Positions 35,878-44,712 of a stretch of DNA of 64,000 bases are shown in pieces. Each line of letters opens with the position of its first letter. Within the stretch, counting starts at the first letter, position 1. The stretch comes from Caproicibacter sp047833665 (GTDB lineage: Bacteria > Bacillota > Clostridia > Oscillospirales > Acutalibacteraceae). The position numbers and the translations under genes were made by a program. The stretch covers positions 2,294,001-2,358,000 of the forward strand of contig CP181261.1 in assembly GCA_047833665.1 (NCBI GenBank), read 5' to 3'. Below the pieces are notes generated by a model, which worked only from the letters and a program-made list of their open reading frames with translations, ran no database searches and was not told where the DNA came from.

Positions 35878-36557
35878 GAAAATATACTCGACGATGGGAA
35901 GTTCCTGTGGGTCTGGCACTAAAGTCTTATTCTTCAGAATATAACCAATGGGGGCGCTGCAGGTAATAAAATCGCCGGATTTCATCCGACGACGATAACT
36001 CCACTTCAGATTTTTTGAGATAGAGAGGGATTCTTCCTGTGCTGCCGATCCCAAAATACTCAGCAGCATTTCGCTGCCCATCTTCCCGGTGTCAATGTCC
36101 TCTTTTTCAAATTCCACCGCTATGCCAAGCTGTTTGAGCTCCCGCACTGTCTGGATGCAGTCGAGGGTATTCCTTGCAAATCGGGAAATGGATTTGACAA
36201 GGATGCGGTCGATCTTCCCAGCACGACAGTCGGCAAGCAGGCGCTGAAAATCATCCCGCTTGTTGGCTGTGGTGCCGGAAACCGCTTCATCCGCATATAG
36301 ACCGGCGAATTCCCATTCATCCTTTGACTGGATGTAACTGGTGTAATAATTCACTTGGGTGGCAAAGGAGTTCAGCTGGTCGGCCGAATCGCTGCTCACA
36401 CGGGCGTATGCTGCAACCCGCAGCTTTTTCGTCTGTTCTGCTATAGGCTGTATTACTTTGACCTGCGGCATCTTTGCCACCTCCTTTCCGGTTGGACATC
36501 TTTTTTGTCACACACAACACTACCACAACCGGTTTTGGATAGCTATCACAACAACCA

Positions 36558-36737
36558 CTAAATATGGAGCTGTGAAACGCCGTATTTTTCGGCAATAGCA
36601 ACATTCGCCTGCTGGCAGTTTTCCAGTGTGATTTTCTCTTGTTCTAACAGCCGTTTTAATGCGGAGAATGCTGCAAAGTATTTTATTTCATTGATCACCT
36701 TTTCGCTTGGCGTTTGCAGGGTATAGGGGATTTCCAT
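36558..36737 (-). CDS. Small protein between the resolvase-domain and recombinase B genes
   Basis: The 59-residue frame MEIPYTLQTPSEKVINEIKY... has a helical, amphipathic character and a C-terminal AIAEKYGVSQLHI. It starts six bases after the stop of the resolvase-domain gene and runs in the same direction, so it is probably part of the operon. The ribosome site is weak. No family recognised; it could be a recombination accessory protein. Confidence 0.6.
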   Translation of the reverse strand: MEIPYTLQTPSEKVINEIKYFAAFSALKRLLEQEKITLENCQQANVAIAEKYGVSQLHI

Positions 36738-36743
36738 GATGAT

Positions 36744-37157
36744 TCACCACGGTAAATGAAGGTCCTTTTGGGCTGCTCTTTGGAAAAAGCGATTTTCCAG
36801 CCCTTTGAGGTAGAGCTCATACCGCAGGTCACTTTCGGTGGTGATCAGTACCGTATCGTGATCCTGCAGAAACTCTAATATTTGAATCAGGATGGCGGGA
36901 TCGTGACTCAGACGAGTAAGATCCCGCACAAGAACAGCGCGGACAAAACCACCCTGCACCGCCTGCATCATCTGCTTTAGACCCATACGGGCCATGCTTC
37001 TGCCGGTCCCCATATCCTGAGAAGTACCCACAACAGTGTATTCCCGATGCTTGGCTTCACTTAAAAGGTTTCGCATTTGCTGGATCAGGACAAACATCCT
37101 TTTATCGCTGCTCCGGCTGTATAGCCACATGGGGCGGTCGGAATAAAGTTGGCTCAT
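36744..37157 (-). CDS. Stand-alone resolvase-domain protein
   Basis: The 137 residues make up only a serine-recombinase N-terminal fold (WLYSRSSDKR with the Ser position, VRAVLVRDLTRLSHDP in place of the usual SRLARN motif, and a DTVLITTESDL strand). No DNA-binding domain follows. Family members of this kind occur in clostridial mobile elements. Its ATG overlaps the stop of the upstream gene (ATGA). Whether it can catalyse is unclear. Confidence 0.7.
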   Translation of the reverse strand: MSQLYSDRPMWLYSRSSDKRMFVLIQQMRNLLSEAKHREYTVVGTSQDMGTGRSMARMGLKQMMQAVQGGFVRAVLVRDLTRLSHDPAILIQILEFLQDHDTVLITTESDLRYELYLKGLENRFFQRAAQKDLHLPW

Positions 37158-37945
37158 CGTTCCTTGCCTCCTTTTTTCCAGGAGGGATGCTTTTTTGCAG
37201 CTTCTTTATATTGCTGGGCATACATTTGATATCCTTGCTCGTCTAATTCCCGCAATTTTTCCATATTGAAATGATATTCGGGGTATGTTACAAATCCGTA
37301 GCGTTCAATGCGACCCGTTGGATGCCCCAAGCTGTTCTTTTCTATCCAAGGCAATATTTCTTTTCCCCAAAAGCCGACATTGATAAAGGAACAGTCTTTT
37401 TTAGTGTGACAGCGTGAATTAACGGTCAAAGATTCCAACATTCCAGGAGTATCACGACTCCAATTCACAAATAAGACCGCTAAATTTCCATTGGTATAAT
37501 AATAGCGAACCTGTATTTCCAAGGATAACTTTTCACCACGCCATGACAGGTCGAGCAAAGCAGTTCTGTTAAGAATTGACTGATATTTTTCGTCGCTATA
37601 TCCATCCCAATGCAGATAGTTCCAGTCCGGCTTGGGGCAGGGCTCCGCTTCGGCAATTCCCTTTGAAACTGTTTTTAACTTCGGAGCCTCCGCTTCTCCC
37701 TGTTGGATCGGGTGCAGGATAGGCATGAGTTTCTCATAAAAGTATTTCTGATCCGGGATTGTAACTCTCAATCCTAAATCAACGGTAAGGAAAGGCTTTC
37801 CGTCTGTTGTACACACGGCGATTTTTCGATAGGATGGATAAGCACAAAGGAAGGCAGCAACATTTTCCGGTGTTGCTTCAAAATAAGCGAGGGTTTCTTC
37901 TTTCTGTCCGTTTATAGCGACACCGCATAAATATTTTTGATTCAT
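37154..37945 (-). CDS. DUF4313-like mobile-element protein
   Basis: This 263-residue protein has an N-terminal module (1-85, with LAYFEATPENVAAFLCAYPS) and a C-terminal module (about 135-245) resembling DUF4313: LAVLFVNWSRDTPGMLESLT, GHPTGRIERYGFVTYPEY, FNMEKL. Such proteins are common on clostridial conjugative elements and have no known function. AAAGGAG precedes the ATG. It lies between the helicase and the resolvase-domain gene in one transcript. Confidence 0.65.
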   Translation of the reverse strand: MNQKYLCGVAINGQKEETLAYFEATPENVAAFLCAYPSYRKIAVCTTDGKPFLTVDLGLRVTIPDQKYFYEKLMPILHPIQQGEAEAPKLKTVSKGIAEAEPCPKPDWNYLHWDGYSDEKYQSILNRTALLDLSWRGEKLSLEIQVRYYYTNGNLAVLFVNWSRDTPGMLESLTVNSRCHTKKDCSFINVGFWGKEILPWIEKNSLGHPTGRIERYGFVTYPEYHFNMEKLRELDEQGYQMYAQQYKEAAKKHPSWKKGGKER

Positions 37946-37960
37946 CTATGGTAATCTCCT

Positions 37961-39916
37961 TTATGGCATAAAATAATCCGGGCTTTTCTTTGCCCGGATG
38001 AATGCTTCCACATCTTCAATTTTTCTGGTGATACGAAGTGGAGGCAGGGTTTCCAGCACAGCCCGGTGATATCGTTCTCCGAGGGCTGCCCGGTAATCTA
38101 AAATACTGACAACGCAGGTATCGGTTTCAGTGCGGATGGCTCGCCCAAATCCCTGCCGCAGCTTTACCTGCATATCCGGTATCACCACAGTTTTGATGTA
38201 ATCCTGTAGCGTGGGATACTGTTCCCGTTCCGCTTCGCTCAGAGGATCGGGAACAGGAAAGGGCAGCCGCACGATAATGAGCGACGATACCATATCTCCG
38301 GGGAAGTCCACACCTTCCCAACAGGAGCCCGATGCGAACAGCACGGCGTTGGAGGCTTGCTTGAACTGGTGGATGACTTCCTGCGAGTGCCGCCACACTT
38401 CCATTAACGGAAAAGGCAGGCGATCTTTCACTTGATTGTAAACAGCGCCCATGAGGGAATAGGAAGTAAAAAGCACCAGAGTGTGGCCATATGTGGCTTC
38501 CACTAAGCGACAGATCTGCTCAGCCAGACACTTGGCTTCCTGCTCACTGCCCATTTGTGTTTTAGGAAGATCATTTGGAATGTAGAGAAGACAGTTTTCC
38601 TTATAATTGAAAGGAGAAACCGCAATAAAATCATCCAGCCGCTTGCTTACGGACAGCCCCATGAGCTGGCGGGTCCTGTTAAAGCTGCCCCCAGCCATAA
38701 GGGTGCCGGAGGTCAGGATGGCGGGAGTGTCCTTCAGCCACAGCGCCCGGCGCAGCTGCTCCGGCATTTCCCGGCTGGCTGCACAGAGGCTGGGACTTCC
38801 GTCCCGGCTGTACTGAATATAAAGGATATAGCGTTTATCGCAGGTATAAAAAAGGTTTAGGGCTTGCTCTGTTCTTCCCAGCCGGTAGGTGATCCACCGG
38901 GGGAGGTGCGGAGCAAGCTGTTTTTGCGTCTGCCGAAGAAGGGAAAGGCAATCCCGAAGCGCCGCTTCCCGATCCGCTGTTAAAACGAAGGCGGTGCGCT
39001 GGGCATCCTCCAGCAGCTCTCCACGGTACATGGCTCCAATCAAGGCGGAGAACTTTTCCTTCAGCCGCTGGGCCGCAAGGATATATTTTTCTTTTTCCAG
39101 CAAGGTGCAGAGTTCGCTAAAATCTTCTGCCGACAGGCTTTGCCCGTACATCTGGCGGGCTGCATCCGGCAGCTTGTGAGCTTCATCAATCACCAAAGCC
39201 CGATAATCATTGAGAAGAGGTCGCAGCTCCTGCAAACGGTGGGCGGCATCGGCCAATAGATAATTGTGATTGCAAATCTGGACGAAAATCTCCGCACTTC
39301 TGGCTTCTTTCAAATATTGATGATAGCGGCAGCTATTTCGCAATGGGCAGTTTTTTTCGCAAACCTTGGGAACGCAAACCTGTCGCCGATCAAAACCACT
39401 GAGGCCGGTTACGGTATCTAAGTCGTAATAGGTACGCAAAGAGAGAAGGGCTTTGCGCTGCTCTGCATTCTTTTTCTTATCCTTCACAGCTTCCAATCGC
39501 TGCGCAAGACGGGCGTCGCACACAAAGCGTTCCTTTCCCTTGCGTACCATAGCCCGAATGGGTTTGGAAATGATACGGTTCTCCAAAAAAATCCGGGACA
39601 GGAATGGGATATATTCCTCGATAATGGCGTCCTGCAGGGCAACGCTGGAGGTGGAGACCACCACCGGCTGGGAACCGGCAGGCCCATGGGGTGCAAATTT
39701 TTTCAGTAAAATGCAGGCGGTCAGGTAGGCATAAGTTTTGCCGATCCCGACTCCTGCGTCGCATAAAGCGATATTGTTTTTGAGCAGGGTGTCCAACATG
39801 GCGTGGCAGAGGGTGATTTGTTCTTCCCGCACTGCCAGCCCGTTTTGAGGCAGAAGGATTCGGAAGATCCGTTCAATCTCCCCATGAGCCTGCTCCTTTA
39901 AAGTGGGCTTATTCAT
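37961..39916 (-). CDS. DinG/XPD-type DNA helicase
   Basis: This 651-residue superfamily 2 helicase has a Walker A (DAGVGIGKT, residues 53-61), a DEAH box in ALVIDEAHKLPDAAR, and four cysteines of an iron-sulfur domain between them (CVPKVCEKNCPLRNSC region). Conserved C-terminal motifs are LFASGSCWEGVDFPG and RQGFGRAIRTETD. It should unwind DNA or R-loops 5' to 3'. On mobile elements DinG relatives are linked to element maintenance. AAGGAG precedes the ATG. Confidence 0.9.
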   Translation of the reverse strand: MNKPTLKEQAHGEIERIFRILLPQNGLAVREEQITLCHAMLDTLLKNNIALCDAGVGIGKTYAYLTACILLKKFAPHGPAGSQPVVVSTSSVALQDAIIEEYIPFLSRIFLENRIISKPIRAMVRKGKERFVCDARLAQRLEAVKDKKKNAEQRKALLSLRTYYDLDTVTGLSGFDRRQVCVPKVCEKNCPLRNSCRYHQYLKEARSAEIFVQICNHNYLLADAAHRLQELRPLLNDYRALVIDEAHKLPDAARQMYGQSLSAEDFSELCTLLEKEKYILAAQRLKEKFSALIGAMYRGELLEDAQRTAFVLTADREAALRDCLSLLRQTQKQLAPHLPRWITYRLGRTEQALNLFYTCDKRYILYIQYSRDGSPSLCAASREMPEQLRRALWLKDTPAILTSGTLMAGGSFNRTRQLMGLSVSKRLDDFIAVSPFNYKENCLLYIPNDLPKTQMGSEQEAKCLAEQICRLVEATYGHTLVLFTSYSLMGAVYNQVKDRLPFPLMEVWRHSQEVIHQFKQASNAVLFASGSCWEGVDFPGDMVSSLIIVRLPFPVPDPLSEAEREQYPTLQDYIKTVVIPDMQVKLRQGFGRAIRTETDTCVVSILDYRAALGERYHRAVLETLPPLRITRKIEDVEAFIRAKKSPDYFMP

Positions 39917-39965
39917 TTTGGCACATTCTCCTTAGAGCAATTTGCTCTTGTGCGTTGGCGGCAAA

Positions 39966-40202
39966 CTAATGCGGCGCAGCTTTTAAACTGCGCCGCACGG
40001 ATTCGCCGTCAACGGCAATCTGAATTAAAAAGGTTTGATTATGGATGTGCCGTATTTGCAGCTCGCCCCCCGGCAACCTTGGGAACCATGCGGGCAGGCT
40101 TGCAGTTGACAAGCCGTTCACTGGCTCCCCAGGGGTCTTGCTGATTACAACCCAAGGTCGGCCAGCCCATCTGACGTGTGGGCAAACGATAGCGTGTATC
40201 AT
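39966..40202 (-). CDS. Possible small protein upstream of the helicase gene
   Basis: This 78-residue frame (MIHAIVCPHVRWAGRPWVVI... ending VDGESVRRSLKAAPH) lies in the same direction, 49 bp before the helicase, with GGGG before the ATG. The composition is protein-like. However, the stretch is GC-rich, and its end forms a perfect GCGGCGCAG/CTGCGCCGC hairpin (39970-39997), so a structured RNA is the alternative. No family recognised. Confidence 0.45.
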   Translation of the reverse strand: MIHAIVCPHVRWAGRPWVVISKTPGEPVNGLSTASLPAWFPRLPGGELQIRHIHNQTFLIQIAVDGESVRRSLKAAPH

Positions 40203-40482
40203 AATACCCCGCCCAAGGTCGTGGCGAAAAGGGCAACTACTCCCTCTTTCCGGTCAAAATGCATCGCTCAAAACCAACAACACAAGCCGCCATCCCTTAA
40301 AAGGAAGGCAGCTCGTGTGCGGCTCGTCATGGCGCTTTTTCCGAAGTTTGTGTATAACAAACTCTTAGTCGCTCGCTCAGGCGGGAACGTACCCGCATTG
40401 CTGGTATTCGATTTTCAAGCTACAAGGTGAACGTTTCTTTTTCCCCGTTCATCCCATAGCCCAGGAAAAAGTGCCGATAGCT
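40203..40482. other. GC-rich structured gap before the sigma-like gene
   Basis: Several short palindromes are visible (GTTTGTGTATAACAAAC near 40349, GCGGGAACGTACCCGC near 40381, repeated CCAAGGTCG at about 40152 and 40214). No gene is supported. It could be a structured RNA or a DNA processing site of the element. Confidence 0.35.
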
Positions 40483-40914
40483 TCATGCTTCAAAAAATTT
40501 TTTTAATTTTTTTCTGAGGCGCACCATTCTCAGGTTGACTGCCTTTTGGGTGAGTCCGGTCCTATCGGCAATTTCATATCCGTTAAAACCAGACATTTTC
40601 AAAAAAGCAATTTGGATGGTGAGCTTGTCCTCTTTGGAAAGGATACGCAGCAGTTCCATATCTTCGATGCTGTCCAGCAGGGATTCGGTATCCTCGACGG
40701 GCAATTCCAGATCCTGCGCTGACACGAGTTCCACATAGGGCGACCATTCCACCTGCCGCTGCAGGTACTGGCGTTCCTTATTGAACTGCGCCCAGTCGTA
40801 TGTATGCAGGCGCTGGATGGTTTCCTCATCCACGCCCAACTCTCTGAGTTTCTTTTCTTCTGCTTCTTTCCAGCGAAGCCATTCTCGCTCCGCTTTGGCT
40901 TTGTTATATGCCAT
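40483..40914 (-). CDS. Sigma-70-region-4-like protein of a mobile element
   Basis: This 143-residue protein has a charged helical N-terminus and a C-terminal sigma region 4-type helix-turn-helix (NGYEIADRTGLTQKAVNLRM, then VRLRKKLKKFF). Such small sigma-like factors regulate transfer genes in Firmicute conjugative elements. GGAGG lies before the ATG. The inverted repeat at 40931-40957 sits just upstream of that ribosome site and may be an operator. Confidence 0.78.
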   Translation of the reverse strand: MAYNKAKAEREWLRWKEAEEKKLRELGVDEETIQRLHTYDWAQFNKERQYLQRQVEWSPYVELVSAQDLELPVEDTESLLDSIEDMELLRILSKEDKLTIQIAFLKMSGFNGYEIADRTGLTQKAVNLRMVRLRKKLKKFFEA

Positions 40915-40930
40915 GGCTGTTTCCTCCGAT

Positions 40931-40957
40931 CAATCTGAAATTTTGAAATTCAGATTG
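40931..40957. promoter_or_regulatory. Inverted repeat upstream of the sigma-like gene
   Basis: CAATCTGAA (40931-40939) and TTCAGATTG (40949-40957) are perfect 9-bp arms around an AT-rich 9-bp centre, just upstream of the ribosome site of the minus-strand gene. A repressor site or a small mRNA hairpin is possible. The rest of 40958-41358 shows only the terminator at 41111 and no gene. Confidence 0.5.
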
Positions 40958-41110
40958 TCGGGGGCGGCGGCCTGCCGCTATGAGTCCTTAGCCATGACTT
41001 CCTTCTGTAAACAAAAATAAAGCGCACCCGCCAAAAGGCGAATGCGCACAATGAGGCTGTATCAAATTTGGTAAAATAAGGAAAATAAAGGCGGAATAAT
41101 GTCGAATGAA

Positions 41111-41146
41111 AAAGGGCTGCAACTTCGGGAGAAGCTACAGCCCTTT
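41111..41146 (-). terminator. Terminator after the winged-helix gene
   Basis: AAAGGGCTG (41111-41119) and CAGCCCTTT (41138-41146) form a 9-bp stem with an inner GCTTC/GAAG. On the minus strand T5 follows. It would separate the SLOG/winged-helix unit from the sigma-like operon. Confidence 0.75.
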
Positions 41147-41358
41147 CACTGTTTTGCGGTAACCACCGACACATTGCCGCCATCCCCTCTGTTTGGGGAA
41201 AGCAGATAAATGCCTATGGTTTCCAGATTTCCCCAGTTTGATTCAGATGGGGACATTATAAAAAACAAAACCTACGATTTTGCTCTTTTTCACCTTCTAA
41301 TTACATATTTTACAGTCTATTTATCTACAAATTATGACAGCTATTTTGTATATTCTAT

Positions 41359-41793
41359 CTATTTAGCTGAAACAAGAAACCGATACCCCGGTCCTCGCTG
41401 CGTGTTTTCGTCTATGAATCGGCAGTTGGCGCCTGATTCTTCCAGCCGAAGTTTTTTCTTCAAGCTTTCCACTTGCTCGATGACTTCTTCTATTCCATGC
41501 TCCATGTCCGGGTGGGGCCATATCACGTTGTGAAGAAAATCGCATGGCAGTGCTTCATTGGGATGGGAAGCAAACAAGCCAAGAATTTCGAATTCCCTTG
41601 GTTCCAATTCAACTTGACTACCGTTGATCGTCACTTCCTTTTTGGGCTGATCGATCTGCAGTGTTCCGAACTCATAAACCTTTCCAGGTTCCCGAAAAGG
41701 CTGGTACTCCTGCTCATCGGCACCATTCTTGATTTGTTGAGCCAAGCGATCAGCTTCGTTATCGCTGCATTTGATAATTGTTACTTTAGACAT
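41359..41793 (-). CDS. Winged-helix (OmpR/PhoB-type) DNA-binding protein
   Basis: This 144-residue protein has no receiver domain. After a short N-terminal part (VTIIKCSDNEADRLAQQIKN), residues 43-140 form a Trans_reg_C winged helix (VELEPREFEILGLFASHPNE, VESLKKKLR, RGPGYRFLV). GGAAGGAG inside the end of the SLOG gene drives the ATG at 41793; the genes overlap by 13 bp, so they are coupled. It probably controls the mobile-element operon. Confidence 0.8.
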   Translation of the reverse strand: MSKVTIIKCSDNEADRLAQQIKNGADEQEYQPFREPGKVYEFGTLQIDQPKKEVTINGSQVELEPREFEILGLFASHPNEALPCDFLHNVIWPHPDMEHGIEEVIEQVESLKKKLRLEESGANCRFIDENTQRGPGYRFLVSAK

Positions 41794-42257
41794 ACTGTTG
41801 CTCCTTCCGCAATGTTGATAATAGGAACGGATTTCTTCTGTGCGTATCGGTAGGTTTGGTAAGCGCCGCCATAGTCGTGGTCGATGTATGCAAGCATAAG
41901 GTCTGCACGATCTACCATCCAGCGGTTTCGCTTGGTAATGGCGGCCTTGTAATAAGTATATTCTACTTCTTCTGGAAGTAAAATTTCATCGTAAAGGCTT
42001 TGAAAATAGCTTTTTTCTGTATTGAGACGGTTGGAATAATACGGAAGCACCAAACAATTCCGGATTACTTTTTCCGGGTATTTTTCTTTCAGCGTGCGGA
42101 CTGCTCCGGCGCACACATCGTCAAACTGCCCCATTTTCCCGTTCAGGAACACTACTCGGCTTTCAGTTTCTATGAGTTTTTCCAGTGCTTTTTTGACCTT
42201 TTCACCGATATTCGGTTCAAAAATCTGCCGATGTCCGGCAAAAACGCAGGTTACCAT
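41781..42257 (-). CDS. SLOG-family (YpsA/DUF1273-like) protein
   Basis: The 158-residue Rossmann-like protein has VTCVFAGHRQI at the start, GKMGQFDDVCAG, and KRNRWMVDRADLMLAYIDHDYGGA, matching the SLOG superfamily, which binds nucleotide-derived ligands. Members occur in phage, ICE and stress loci. It overlaps the winged-helix gene, suggesting a ligand-sensing/DNA-binding pair (inference). GGGAG and AAGGAG lie upstream of the ATG. Confidence 0.78.
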   Translation of the reverse strand: MVTCVFAGHRQIFEPNIGEKVKKALEKLIETESRVVFLNGKMGQFDDVCAGAVRTLKEKYPEKVIRNCLVLPYYSNRLNTEKSYFQSLYDEILLPEEVEYTYYKAAITKRNRWMVDRADLMLAYIDHDYGGAYQTYRYAQKKSVPIINIAEGATVCLK

Positions 42258-42393
42258 TCCATTTTACTCCCGTTCTCCTTCTCGAAACAAAAAAGTTTTT
42301 GCGCATAAACTTCGCGAAACACTAAATACTTTTATTATACTCTTAGCGCTACACGAAGGTCAATAGGGTAAAATATATCCATACGCGAAATTA
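42258..42393. promoter_or_regulatory. Original divergent regulatory region, interrupted by an IS nest
   Basis: The region holds AACTTCGCGAAACAC (near 42308, with a TTCGCGAA palindrome) and TACGCGAAATTA (42382-42393), possible sites of the XRE regulator now 3.8 kb away. It was once the spacer between the SLOG gene and the XRE gene. Confidence 0.5.
42368..42393 (+). repeat. 26-bp direct repeat, left copy
   Basis: The sequence starting GTAAAATATATCCATACGCG and ending AAATTA is identical to 46197-46222 and directly abuts the left end (TGTAGG) of the IS481-type element. It is read as a target duplication. Confidence 0.85.
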
Positions 42394-42509
42394 TGTAGGA
42401 CTACAATACATATTGGACAGTTGAGAAAAAATAAAAACAGAAATGGACACATCGGTTAAAATAAAGCTACGCAAACCAAATCATACCGAAAGGAAGTGCC
42501 CATTTTTGC

Positions 42510-43430
42510 ATGAATAGTGTAACACAAGACATGAAGTTTAGGCAATCCCTAATGATCTATGCTCAAAAGTACGGTGTTAGCCGTGCGAGCCGAAAATACA
42601 ACAAAAGCCGTTCCTTTATCTATTTCTGGATGGCCCGGTATGACGGTACATTAGAATCGTTGGCTTGCCGGTCTAGGAGGCCTCACAGTCATCCAAACCA
42701 GCATACACCTGCCGAGTTAAAGCTGATTCGCGACATGCGGCGCAGAAATCCCGACCTCGGTATGATTGAACTATGGTCTCGGTTAAAAAAGCGGGGATAC
42801 ACACGATGTCCGGAAAGTCTGTTCCGTGTAATGCGCCGAATGGGAATGTTTCCAGAATCAAAACCAAAGAAAAAATATCAGCCAAAGCCATATGAGCAAA
42901 TGACATATCCCGGAGAGCGCATTCAGATCGATGTAAAAGTTGTTCCAAAGCGCTGTATTGCCGACCCTGAGCTTCGGCTTTTCCAGTACACAGCTATTGA
43001 TGAATTTTCTAGGCTGCGTTTTCTGGCAGCGTACCCTGAACAGAGTACTTACTCTTCTGCTGACTTTCTAAAACGAGCTGTCGAATGGTTTGCCCGGCGC
43101 GGCGTTCATGTGGAATGCGTTCAAACTGACAACGGTTTTGAATTCACCAACCGTTTTTCACCTTCCAAGAAACATTTGCTGACGTTGTTTGAGGCCACTG
43201 CCGCTAAACTTCATATTCGGCACAAGTTAATTCGTCCTTATACCCCTAGGCACAACGGGAAAGTGGAACGCAGTCATCGCGAAGACCAAAAACGCTTTTA
43301 TGACAAACACCATTTTTACTCTTTAGCGGACTTTGAAAACCAACTTTCCATCTACTTAAGACGCTCTAATAATATGCCGATGCGTCCTCTTCATTGGTTG
43401 TCTCCTTCTGAATTTTTGCATTCCCATACG
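42510..43430 (+). pseudogene. IS481-type transposase, 3' end displaced by IS3
   Basis: About 307 codons have an N-terminal helix-turn-helix (YAQKYGVSRASRKYNKSRSF) and a DDE integrase core: QIDVKVVPK, QTDNGFEF, KVERSHREDQKRFY. The frame reads on to 43562 only because it enters the IS3 sequence. If the IS3 block is removed, the gene would end HSHT-PPTVQYV-stop inside the right terminal repeat. Confidence 0.82.
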
Positions 43431-43468
43431 GGCCTGCGGACATTTTATTGGACTATAATTTTATTGGA

Positions 43469-44702
43469 CTATATGGCTAATCCCATTTTGATTCTATATT
43501 CTGCTGGACTCAATCCTCCAAGAGATATTTTGATTCTCGTATTCCGATACCATACCATATAAGCTTCAATCTGCTGCATAAAATCCTCTACTGTGATACC
43601 TTGCCAAGAACGGCCGTAGAACATCTCGTTCTTCATTCTTCCGAAAAAGCCTTCACAGGCTGAATTGTCCGGTGAGCACCCCTTCTGAGACATTGACCTG
43701 ATCAATCCTGCCTTCCGGGTTCGATCTATCCAGCCCGGCCATCGGTAGTGACAGCCTCGATCTGAATGAATAATCGGATGCGCATTTTGAGGAAGTACAC
43801 TGATTGCACGATCCAGCATACGGTTCACCAATTGTGCGTCTGGTTTACAGCTAATGTTCCATGCTACCGGCATACCATCATAGCAGTCAATAATAGGAGA
43901 CAAATATACTTTTCCTGCTGGAATTGAGAACTCTGTCACATCAGTCAGCCACTTCTGATTTGGCTTGTCAGCTCTGAAATTTCTCTGAATAACATTTGGT
44001 ACTTCAGGGCTAATTTCCCCTTTGTAAGAGCAGTATTTCCTTGCCCTTCTGCCTTTCACAACCAAGCCATTTTCACGCATAATTTTACGTATCACCTTTT
44101 CGGATAGGGTATAGCCCTCTCGGTTCAATACTATTTTAATCCTACGATATCCATATCTTTCCTTATTGTTATGGAATATGGTCGCAACAGCTTGATAATC
44201 ATCTTTATGCTTCTTTGCAAAACTGACACGTTTGTTTTGATAGTAATAGCTGCTCTTGGCCAGTTTGAGCTTTTTTATCAATACAGACAGTGGATACTTC
44301 TCTTTTAGGGCATCAACAATCACTGCCTTCTCCCTGTTGTTCAAGGGACTCTTGTTGACGCCGGGGTCTTTTTTTAGCACATCAATTGTTTTTTTCAGAA
44401 TGTCAATTTCTAACTGCATATCTTGGATTTTTGCTTTCAATTCATCAAGTTCCTCTGAAGATGCAGCTTTTCCTTCCATCAGTTTCCCTCTGGCTCGCTC
44501 ATTGGATGCATTCATTAATGCCGCAGCACCTTTCTGGATATATTTGCGCCGCCAGTTATATATACTTGCTGTGCTATATCCCACTTCATTTGATACTAAT
44601 TGTACATCTTCTCCCAGCTCAAAGCAACGGTGTAAAATCTCAAGCTTTAATTCTATAGGTGGATGGCGAGGGTGCTCCGGTGTATTATATCCACAAAAGG
44701 TG
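43469..44702 (-). pseudogene. IS3-family transposase, 5'-truncated copy
   Basis: This copy is nearly the same as the complete one but has lost the first about 53 codons. It is cut after CCACAAAAGGTG at 44702, where the next copy begins. The catalytic core is intact (TDVTEFSIP, HSDRGCHY, and the E of SACEGFFGRMKNE). Its 3' terminus has a 16-bp tandem duplication (ATTTTATTGGACTATA, 43442-43473). Scattered amino-acid differences show it is not a very recent duplicate. Confidence 0.85.
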
Positions 44703-44712
44703 GATAGGGGCC

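Larger units (their letters stand above)
33709..36471 (-). pseudogene. Large serine recombinase B, split by IS30
   Basis: The N-terminal part (36471 to 35878) has the catalytic domain (LRVAAYARVSSDSADQLNSF, SISRFARNT) and breaks off after LPIVEYIF. The rest resumes at 34670 as IFSSYLAGKGADE and runs through a zinc ribbon (CGLCDST) to the stop at 33709. Removing the 1207-bp IS30 and one 14-bp duplication restores one frame of about 513 codons. AAAGGAGG supports the ATG at 36471, not the GTG at 36480. The GTG at 34557 is an internal valine codon. Confidence 0.9.
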
